From positions 1 to 64,000 of the forward strand of contig CAKNLK010000011.1 in the NCBI GenBank assembly GCA_930989535.1: a DNA stretch of 64,000 nt, read 5' to 3'. Shown here piece after piece: positions 56,801 through 64,000 of this stretch. This DNA is from an uncultured Clostridia bacterium (GTDB lineage: Bacteria > Bacillota > Clostridia > Christensenellales > Borkfalkiaceae). The position numbers and the translations under genes were made by a program. The notes under the pieces were generated by a model. The model saw only the letters and a list, made by a program, of their open reading frames with translations, did not search any database and was not told where the DNA came from. Each line of letters starts with the position of its first letter. Position 1 is the first letter of the stretch.

Positions 56801-59194
56801 ATGACGGACCTGACCTACGAAGCGTTGCATACGATTATCAACAGCCGCAAAGAGCCGGACAAACAGTTCTATTTGGATTTATTGGACGAAGACGTGCAGC
56901 GTGCGGCGGAGGAAGAGCATATCCGTGCGGTGATGATTCTTCTGAAAGTTTGTTATATCAACAAGCTGAAGGAAAAAATTGCTGCCGCGCAGAAAGAGGC
57001 GGAAGAGCTGCGCGGCAGCGAATTTTCGGCGGAGAATTACCGCGAAGTAATCGGCTTGAACGCGCAAATCAAACAGTGGCGGGCAGAAATCGAAAGCTAT
57101 AAGGGCTTTTTCACCGAGCCGTATTTTGCGCGCATGGATGTCGTCGACGACAAAGAGGGGTACAACAGCTATTACATCGGCAAAAAGGGCGATTTGAATT
57201 TAGAAATCGTCGATTGGCGCGCGCCGCTCGCCCGCAAATATTATCAAAAGAGTCAAATTCTCTTTTCCATCAACGAATACAATTATAAGCTGATACTGCG
57301 CCGCGCGCTTCGCACGCGCAACGGGAAACTGCTCGACTTTAAAAACGAATATCTGAATTTAAAGGATTATCTCACCAAAGAGGAGATTGCCGGGCGCGAC
57401 GAGGAGATTATTTTCGATCCCTATCTCAAAGAAATCCTGAAAAACCGCAAAGAGCAGTCGGAAATTTCCGATATCATCGAAACGATTCAGGAGAAGCAGT
57501 ACGAGATTATCACCAAACCCGAGCGGGACAGCTTTGTTTTGCAGGGGTGCGCGGGGAGCGGCAAGACGATGATTATGCTCCACCGCCTGAGCTTTCTGAT
57601 GTACAACAACGAAAAGCTCGGCCCGCGCGACGTGCTCGTCATCACCCCGAGCGATTCGTTCAACGCGTTCATCGACGAGCTCTCGCAGGTTCTGGAGCTG
57701 GAAAAGGTCAAAACGACGACCATCGACGATTACTTTTTGCAGCTTCTGCGCAATGCGGAGGTGGATATCGCGGATAAAATCGATTTTGCCGCAAAGCCGC
57801 CGCTTGCCTACAGCGAATATATCTACTCGCAAAAGTTTTACAGGGATATACAGGCCCGGCTCGCGAAAATTTACGACGGCATCGTGGGGATGTTCTTGAG
57901 CCACGAATGTGCGCAAATCATCGAGTCTGCCGCCGCGGATTGCCGCGCGCAGGCGGAAGAATTTACCAGGCTGAAGAACGCGAGCGTGCGGGTGCGCCGC
58001 GCCGTATTGGGCGAAATCAAGGAAAAGCCGGAGGGCGGGCTGTTCTATACCAAGCCTTTCCGCGAATTGATGAACGAGGTCACGGCGGTCGAGGAGTTCT
58101 TCAGCAACGATTTGAAGAGCGAAAAAATCAAAAACTACAGCGTGTTTTACGGGCGTCTGCTGAGCTTTTACCGCGCCGCATCCTTTATCCACCGCATGCA
58201 CGGCCGCATCGTTTCGGACGCGTTGGAGGATTTGGCGCGGCTGAAAGAGGTCGTGGTGAAAGAAATCGGCGATTTGCGCCGCTACAAAATTTATCGCGGC
58301 GGCGAAGAGGTCGAAACGTATGCAGACCGCATCTCCCGCCGCGGGGAGCTCCTGCAGGAGATAGACAAAATCTCCGAGTCGGTGCAAAAAATCGGAGAAA
58401 AGTTCGACGCGTTCTGCGAATTGTACGAGACGCTGCGCGGCAACGACTATTTTGTCCGCATCGGCAAGTGCGGCACGCATATCGAATTGGCGCGCCTGTT
58501 TTACAAGGATATCGTGCGGAAGTCAAAAAACAAACTCGGCATTGGCAAGGGGCTTTTCCGCTGCGACGCCTATGTGCTGTGCCTCCTTTTGACGATGTTG
58601 GGCGAAAAGCTCGGCCCTCGCTACGGGCTCGTGTTTATCGACGAGGGGCAGGACATATCCGTCAACGAGTACGCTCTCCTCAAGGCAATCAATTCGGACG
58701 CTTCTTTCAACGTCTACGGCGATTTGGAGCAGAATATCACTTCTTACCGCGGCATCGGCGATTGGAAAGAAATCGGCGATTTCCCTGTTTATTATCTCAA
58801 CCAAAACTATCGCAATACCAACCAAATCGTGGAATATGTTTCCGAGCGGCTGCATATCGATATGCGTCCCATCGGCTTCGACGGGCCTGCCGTCGAGCGC
58901 ATACAGCAGCGCGGCATCAATGCGTTTTTCCGCGAGAAAAAGGGGCTGAAGGCGGTAATCGTCTCCGAGCGCGCGTTCGAGCGTTTCCGCCGCAAAAATT
59001 ACAATATCCCCGGGCAGACGGGGCGGATTTCCAAGTCGAGAATCAATCTTTTGACCGTCTACGAATCCAAGGGGCTGGAGTTTACGAGCGTGGCGGTAGC
59101 GGATGCGGATATGGCCCCGCACGAAAAATATATCGCCTATACGCGCGCACTCAAAGAGTTGGCGATTGTAGAGGAGAACGGCAATGCGGAATAA
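56801..59194 (+). CDS. helD: HelD-like RNA polymerase-recycling helicase
   Basis: 797 residues of the UvrD/HelD superfamily 1 type. The N-terminal ~150 residues have the coiled-coil RNA-polymerase arm; Walker A is GCAGSGKTMIM (~250), and the DEAD-box-like Walker B is VFIDEGQDIS. HelD proteins remove stalled or inactive RNA polymerase. A -10-like TATACT lies about 50 bases before the start; no clear -35 was found. It overlaps the HAD gene by 11 bases. Confidence 0.88.
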   Translation: MTDLTYEALHTIINSRKEPDKQFYLDLLDEDVQRAAEEEHIRAVMILLKVCYINKLKEKIAAAQKEAEELRGSEFSAENYREVIGLNAQIKQWRAEIESYKGFFTEPYFARMDVVDDKEGYNSYYIGKKGDLNLEIVDWRAPLARKYYQKSQILFSINEYNYKLILRRALRTRNGKLLDFKNEYLNLKDYLTKEEIAGRDEEIIFDPYLKEILKNRKEQSEISDIIETIQEKQYEIITKPERDSFVLQGCAGSGKTMIMLHRLSFLMYNNEKLGPRDVLVITPSDSFNAFIDELSQVLELEKVKTTTIDDYFLQLLRNAEVDIADKIDFAAKPPLAYSEYIYSQKFYRDIQARLAKIYDGIVGMFLSHECAQIIESAAADCRAQAEEFTRLKNASVRVRRAVLGEIKEKPEGGLFYTKPFRELMNEVTAVEEFFSNDLKSEKIKNYSVFYGRLLSFYRAASFIHRMHGRIVSDALEDLARLKEVVVKEIGDLRRYKIYRGGEEVETYADRISRRGELLQEIDKISESVQKIGEKFDAFCELYETLRGNDYFVRIGKCGTHIELARLFYKDIVRKSKNKLGIGKGLFRCDAYVLCLLLTMLGEKLGPRYGLVFIDEGQDISVNEYALLKAINSDASFNVYGDLEQNITSYRGIGDWKEIGDFPVYYLNQNYRNTNQIVEYVSERLHIDMRPIGFDGPAVERIQQRGINAFFREKKGLKAVIVSERAFERFRRKNYNIPGQTGRISKSRINLLTVYESKGLEFTSVAVADADMAPHEKYIAYTRALKELAIVEENGNAE

Positions 59195-59891
59195 ATTTCT
59201 TTTGGATGCGGACGAAACAATTTTGGATTTCGTCCGCTCTTCGCGAGAAAGCCTCGCCCATGCGATGCGCGCGCTCGGGCTGCCGTACGGCGACGATTTC
59301 TTTTCACTCTATAAGGCAATCAACGACGGGGTGTGGAAGGAGTACGAGCAGGGCCAAATTACCAAAAAGCAGCTCATGCAGGTGCGGTTCGTCCGCTTTC
59401 TCGAAAGAATCGGGGTGCAGGCGGACGCGCAGAAGCTCAACGCCGTCTACTTCGAAACATTGTCGCACACGGGGTATCTATTGGACGGTGCGGCGGAATT
59501 TTTGCGGGGGCTGAAAGAGCGGGGCAAAATTTATCTCATCACCAACGGCACGCCCGCGGCGCAGTACGGCCGGTTGGAATCGCTCGGTCTGCGCGGCTTT
59601 TTCGACGGTATATTCGTTTCCGACGAAATCGGGTACGCGAAACCGGAGCGACGCTTTTTCGATTACGTGCTGGAAAAAGTCTGTGCCGACAAAAGCGAGT
59701 GCATCGTCATCGGCGATTCGCTCTCTTCGGATATAGCGGGTGCGGCGAACGCGGGCATTCTTTCGGTTTGGTACAACCCGGCGGGGAAACCGGCGGGAGC
59801 GGCAAAGCCGGATTATTCGGCGAAAAGCTATGCGGAAATCCTTGCCATACTCGACGCTTTGGCGGCGGGCGGAAAGGCGGGCGCGGTATAA
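59184..59891 (+). CDS. HAD hydrolase, YjjG family
   Basis: 235 residues. HAD motif I is LLDADETILD, motif II ITNGTPA, motif III around IGYAKPERRF and motif IV IGDSLSSDIAGA. The family includes pyrimidine nucleotidases that clean non-canonical dNMP and UMP. It is translationally coupled to the helicase gene; the reason for the pairing is unknown. Confidence 0.9.
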   Translation: MRNKFLLDADETILDFVRSSRESLAHAMRALGLPYGDDFFSLYKAINDGVWKEYEQGQITKKQLMQVRFVRFLERIGVQADAQKLNAVYFETLSHTGYLLDGAAEFLRGLKERGKIYLITNGTPAAQYGRLESLGLRGFFDGIFVSDEIGYAKPERRFFDYVLEKVCADKSECIVIGDSLSSDIAGAANAGILSVWYNPAGKPAGAAKPDYSAKSYAEILAILDALAAGGKAGAV

Positions 59892-60054
59892 ACGGAGGTG
59901 CAAAGGGCAATACATGCAATCGGCGGTATTTTGCCCGTTTTTGCGCAGCGCATTCGGTACAACGCTTGCGGATACAGGAAAAAAGTGGTATAATAAAATC
60001 GGAAAAATTTGACAGTATATCGGAACGGCTTAATGCCGCGCGGGGAGGGTAGTA
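59892..60054 (+). promoter_or_regulatory. Leader of the large helicase gene
   Basis: TTGCGG (59966-59971) and TATAAT (59989-59994) are 17 bases apart and look like a promoter. Upstream is an imperfect hairpin of GGGCAA/TTGCCC type. GGGGAGGG near 60041-60049 is the ribosome site of the downstream gene. Confidence 0.65.
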
Positions 60055-63000
60055 ATGGCAGGAAAAAAATCGATTAAAACGACGCTGAAAGAGAGCCTCG
60101 CACTGCAGGCAAAGGTGCAGCAATTTTATGGCTATGCAGACCGTTTCAATCGCGTGCCGCTCTTTATTTCGCTACAGCTTTCCAACGCCGGGGCGGAGTC
60201 TGCGGAGAATATCGACGTCGTTATCGAGAACGGCGCCGGTTTTTTGTTGCCGTTTTCGCGGCATTTTGAGGAGATTCCGTACGAGAGCACCGTCGAAATT
60301 GAGGCGGCTGACATCGTTTCGCCGCTGTTTTTGACGGAGCTGAACGAGGTTCGGGAAGAGACAATCTCCGTGCGCGTTCTGCACGGCAAGGATACCGTTG
60401 CGGAAACGTCCGCGCGCGTTGTCGTGCTCCCGTTCGATTTTTGGAGCGGGCGGAGCGGAAACGCGGAACTGTTGGCGTCGTTCGTGCGTCCGAAGGTGGC
60501 AGACTGCCTGCGCGTCCTCGACGATGCGCGCGCACAGCTCAAAAAATGGAATACGGATACCGAGTGGCGCGGGTATCAGGAGGGGGATAAAAATAAAATC
60601 CGCCTTTTGGCGGCGGCGATTTACGCGGCCGTCAAGCGGCAGGTTATTGAAAAATCCGCCGCGGAATACAGCTACGATGCGCCCGTGCCCGTCGGGGATA
60701 TCACGAAGATACTGAAAAACAAGGTCGGCACATCCTTTGAACTCGTTCTCTTCCTTGCCTCCTGCTTCGAATGTGCCGGATTGCATCCCGTTATCGCAAT
60801 GGGGGAAAAGAGCGTTTCCTGCGGCGTTTGGCTGTACGACAATTGCTTTGCCGACGGCGTGAGCGACGATACCGTCCTGCTCGGCAACTATATCGCGGAC
60901 GGAATCAACAACGTGAGCATGTTTGACGCGGAGGATGTGTTCGCGGGCAAAAACGTCAACTACACGGCGGCGGAAAAACACTTTGCGCAGAAACTTTCCG
61001 GCGGCTGGTTCGACACGGTTATCGACATCAAGCGCTGCCGCCTGGCGCGCATCCGCTCCCTTCCGCTGAAGGTCAAGGGAATCAAGGGGTACGAACTGTT
61101 GGGCGAGGAGGAGACGGACATCGCCGCCGCGCCCGAAACGATTTCCGGCCCGCGCAAACTAAGTCTGGACGGCAAAGTCACGAAGAACAAGCAGTGGGAG
61201 CGCCGTCTGCTCGATTTGTCCTTAAAAAATGCGCTTTTAAACTTCCGCCCCGATAAATATGCCCTGCATATATTGTCTTCCGACATCAATAAGACGTTCG
61301 AAAGCCTCTCCTCCGGCGAGGAGTTTACCGTGCTGGAAAAGACGGCCGACGTGCGCGGCGTACTGCCGGGCGACGAATATTTCAGCAATTCCGCCAATCT
61401 GTCCGTCCTCAGCGAGCTCTTGGACGTCGAGCTGAAAAACAGGCGGCTGCGCACCTTTTCGGAGTCGAAAGATATAGACGATATTCTCCGCTACCTCATC
61501 AAAAAGGGGAAAACGGCGGAGGAGGAAGCGGGCGCAAACGTCCTGTATCTCGCGTTCGGGTTTTTGAAGTGGTACGAATCCGATTCCAACGAGGCGAAAT
61601 ACGCCCCACTCGTGCTTTGCCCCGTCAAAATCACGCGCGGCAAAGGGGGAAAGGGGTATTCCGTTTCCTTTACGGAGGACGAAAAGCAAATCAACAACAC
61701 GTTGCTGGAATTTCTTCTGCGCGAGTTTAAAATCGATATCCGCGGGCTGGACAATATCTCTTCGGGTATCCGCATCTCCGAAATTTTGGCGATGGTCAAG
61801 ATGGAGATTCTGAACATGAAGCGCTGGGAAGTGCTGAATGAGGTGTACCTCGCGAGCTTCTCCTTTGCGCGCTTTGCGATGTGGAATGACGTGCGGAAGA
61901 ACATCGATAAATTCCGCAAAAATCCGCTCATCCGTTCGCTGCTCGACAATCGGCTGGAAATTCCGAATCATGTCTTCGAGAATAAAGCGGAGGACGATTA
62001 TCCTCCCACCGAAATTCTCTGCCCGCTCACGGCGGACAGCTCGCAGTTTGCGGCGATTGCCGAGGCGGTCGGCGGGGCGAGCTTTGTCCTGCACGGGCCT
62101 CCGGGCACGGGCAAGAGCCAGACAATCACCAATATTATCGCCAACTGCCTCAACAACGGCAAGCGCGTTCTGTTCGTCGCCGAAAAGCAGGCGGCGCTCT
62201 CCGTCGTCAAAAAGAGGCTCGATTCCATCGGGCTGGGTGATTTCTGCCTCGAGCTGCACTCGGCAAAGCTGGACAAGGCGCAGCTCCTCAAAAAGATGGA
62301 GACGACGCTTTCGCTCACCGCCGAGCAGGAGGGGCAGGATTTCGTTTCGAAGGCGGAGCAAATCGAGGAAGTCCGCAGGGCGTTAAACGAGCCGATTGTT
62401 GCGCTGCACAAAAAGCGGCGCCTGGGCGTATCCGTCTATGAGGGCATCCTCATCTACGAAAAAAACAAAAACGCGCCCGATGTGTTGGATATCGAGAGCA
62501 CCTTCTACGACAGCCTGACCAAAGAAAAGCTGGAATCGTATGAAAATATGCTCATCGAGGTCTCCGCGGCGGCGAAGCAGTGCGGCGGCGCCTACCGTTC
62601 GCCCTTCGACAACGTGAATCTGCGCGATTACGACCAAAACGTGCGCAACCGCGTGTACTATGCGGCGGAAGTGTTGCTCGCGGAAATCAAGCATCTGAAG
62701 AGTTATTTGAGCCTGTTCCTCGATTTCTACCGCCAGCGCATCAGCTCGTTTACGCAGAAAAAGCTGCGCACCCTCGTGCAGCTCATCGAAATGCTGCGCG
62801 GCGGCGAGATAGACAAATATTTCGCCTGCGATGAGAACGAGTTTTACGTATTTTTCAATGCCAACCGGCGCCTGGACAGGCTGCTCGGCAGCTATTTCAA
62901 AAATTTTAAAAATTTGGTGGAGCTCGACGCCGACCCCGTCGTCGTCGAGCAGGAGCTGGAAAATTGGGGAGATAATTACCGCAGTTCGAAGACGCTTGCA

Positions 63001-64000
63001 AGCATCGCCAAACGCCTGCGGAAGAACGCAATCGGCGAGCTTTCCGCCTCCGACGAGGTCAAATACATCGGCATCGTCGCGCAGATTTACGAAGATTTGC
63101 AGCTCGTTCGGCGCAATACCCCGCTTTCGGCAAACTTTTTCGACCGCGGCGGCCGCATCAATTTCCGCAAGAGGGAAGAGTTTATGGAGCCGCTCCGCCA
63201 GATGCACGCGCTCGCGGAGGGCGTGTTCATGGACTACAATGCGGACAGCTTCAACAGCGTCTGCGTCCAGTCGGCGGGGGGCGGGTATGCCGCTCCCATT
63301 CTCGACGGGTTGAAGCAGGCGATTATCGGCTTCGAAAGCAGCCGCGAGAGCTTCTGCTCCGTCATCTGCGCCGATGCGGAAAAGTATTCCGACGAAGACC
63401 TCCTCGATTACTTCAACACAAAGGCGGGTGCCTTGATTGACAATATCGACATGCTCTCCGCCTGGTGCCTGTACCGCAAAATTTCCGGAAAGCTGGACGA
63501 GGAGGGGTTAACTTTCGTCACCGACTCGCTCGAGTCGGGCGCGGTTACGTCGGATAACATATTAGACAGTTTCCGCAAAAACGTCTATCGGAATTTCATC
63601 GAAACGAATATTTCCGCCGATTCCGTGCTCTCGACTTTCTCCGCCTCCGTCCTGGAGGAAAAAATCGAGCTGTTCCGCACGCTGGACGAGCAGTTCACCA
63701 AGCTCAGTCGCGAACATATCCGCAACAAGCTGATTGCAACGCTGCCGACGACTTCCACCGAGGGCAGCCTCAGCCTGGAGGTGCTGACTTTCCAGCGCAT
63801 TTTGAAGGGCAACATGCGCGGCATAACCCCCAAGGAGTTTTTCGCGCAGATTCCCGAGTTGTTCGCGCGGCTCGCCCCCTGCGTCTTGATGAGCCCGATT
63901 ACCGTGGCGCAGTACCTGTCTGCGGAGCCGGATTTGTTCGACCTCGTCGTATTTGATGAGGCGTCGCAGCTGCCCACGAGCGAGGCTATCGGCGCCCTGG
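60055..64000 (+). CDS. DUF4011-type superfamily 1 helicase, cut by window edge
   Basis: At least 1315 residues. The N-terminus (~1-200) is unassigned. Residues ~180-290 resemble the transglutaminase-like domain often found in this class, but the Cys position is Ser227 (GTSFELVLFLASC) and the His site is not visible (MGEKSVSCGVWL). DUF4011 begins near 379 with WERRLLDLSLKNALLNF. Walker A is GPPGTGKS (681-688) and Walker B DEASQ starts at 1301, separated by a long helical insertion. The remaining helicase motifs and any C-terminal nuclease or DUF3320 domain lie beyond 64000. Large proteins of this kind occur in defence islands; this one's role is unknown. Confidence 0.88.
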   Translation, partial: MAGKKSIKTTLKESLALQAKVQQFYGYADRFNRVPLFISLQLSNAGAESAENIDVVIENGAGFLLPFSRHFEEIPYESTVEIEAADIVSPLFLTELNEVREETISVRVLHGKDTVAETSARVVVLPFDFWSGRSGNAELLASFVRPKVADCLRVLDDARAQLKKWNTDTEWRGYQEGDKNKIRLLAAAIYAAVKRQVIEKSAAEYSYDAPVPVGDITKILKNKVGTSFELVLFLASCFECAGLHPVIAMGEKSVSCGVWLYDNCFADGVSDDTVLLGNYIADGINNVSMFDAEDVFAGKNVNYTAAEKHFAQKLSGGWFDTVIDIKRCRLARIRSLPLKVKGIKGYELLGEEETDIAAAPETISGPRKLSLDGKVTKNKQWERRLLDLSLKNALLNFRPDKYALHILSSDINKTFESLSSGEEFTVLEKTADVRGVLPGDEYFSNSANLSVLSELLDVELKNRRLRTFSESKDIDDILRYLIKKGKTAEEEAGANVLYLAFGFLKWYESDSNEAKYAPLVLCPVKITRGKGGKGYSVSFTEDEKQINNTLLEFLLREFKIDIRGLDNISSGIRISEILAMVKMEILNMKRWEVLNEVYLASFSFARFAMWNDVRKNIDKFRKNPLIRSLLDNRLEIPNHVFENKAEDDYPPTEILCPLTADSSQFAAIAEAVGGASFVLHGPPGTGKSQTITNIIANCLNNGKRVLFVAEKQAALSVVKKRLDSIGLGDFCLELHSAKLDKAQLLKKMETTLSLTAEQEGQDFVSKAEQIEEVRRALNEPIVALHKKRRLGVSVYEGILIYEKNKNAPDVLDIESTFYDSLTKEKLESYENMLIEVSAAAKQCGGAYRSPFDNVNLRDYDQNVRNRVYYAAEVLLAEIKHLKSYLSLFLDFYRQRISSFTQKKLRTLVQLIEMLRGGEIDKYFACDENEFYVFFNANRRLDRLLGSYFKNFKNLVELDADPVVVEQELENWGDNYRSSKTLASIAKRLRKNAIGELSASDEVKYIGIVAQIYEDLQLVRRNTPLSANFFDRGGRINFRKREEFMEPLRQMHALAEGVFMDYNADSFNSVCVQSAGGGYAAPILDGLKQAIIGFESSRESFCSVICADAEKYSDEDLLDYFNTKAGALIDNIDMLSAWCLYRKISGKLDEEGLTFVTDSLESGAVTSDNILDSFRKNVYRNFIETNISADSVLSTFSASVLEEKIELFRTLDEQFTKLSREHIRNKLIATLPTTSTEGSLSLEVLTFQRILKGNMRGITPKEFFAQIPELFARLAPCVLMSPITVAQYLSAEPDLFDLVVFDEASQLPTSEAIGAL

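Overview
The window comes from a chromosome of moderate GC content with strong GGAGG-type ribosome binding sites. It carries a T-box leader, YtrA-type GntR and YerC/YecD regulators, RelQ, HelD, indolepyruvate:ferredoxin oxidoreductase and reverse rubrerythrin. Together these point to an anaerobic Gram-positive of the class Clostridia, possibly a gut member of the Christensenellales or a relative; the species-level guess is inference. No rRNA, tRNA or CRISPR array was seen.

Left edge (1-1861): the end of a mobile element. It holds a large serine recombinase cut by the window edge and broken by a one-base frameshift, a strong terminator, a coding scrap and three TTTA-loop hairpins. Next are mgtE with a doubled N domain, an aminotransferase, a rhamnose mutarotase-like protein, a MATE exporter and a phosphoketolase (1862-9156).

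9475-12173 is a polar amino-acid ABC operon plus a YerC-like regulator. Its binding protein looks circularly permuted: the first beta strand of the fold sits at the C-terminus. 12333-13187 is a DUF3737 beta-helix protein. 13324-18764 is an aryl-acid operon (paaK, iorA, iorB, paaK, tandem ACT). 18966-28859 carries a surface metallophosphoesterase, a GH13 enzyme, a lipoprotein, a T-box-controlled leuA, an iron-type alcohol dehydrogenase and a membrane protein ending in a ribosomal-L15-like domain.

28939-37516 is a transport and regulation region: MarR with a heterodimeric ABC exporter, GntR with an ABC-2 transporter, an EFR1-type ferredoxin/flavodoxin, RelQ, and a paralogue of the domain found in the L15-like protein. 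37563-40071 holds GH43, reverse rubrerythrin and a small membrane protein. The rubrerythrin gene shares a GTTGC-N4-GCAAC palindrome with the MarR promoter, which suggests a common regulator.

40344-46561 is a complete F-type ATP synthase operon (atpBEFHAGDC), but the delta subunit is only 73 residues and lacks its N-terminal domain. 46684-50039 holds lepA, a one-domain MGMT-like protein and hemW. 50079-51554 holds two proteins of unknown role. 51653-56656 is a guanine-nucleotide cluster: guaB, full-length guaA, a nitrilase-family amidase and a second GMP synthase without a glutaminase domain; the last two could be a synthetase/amidase pair. 56801-59891 holds helD and a YjjG-like HAD phosphatase. 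From 60055 to the right edge runs a very large DUF4011-type superfamily 1 helicase with a degenerate transglutaminase-like N-terminal domain; it is cut by the window edge and may belong to a defence system.
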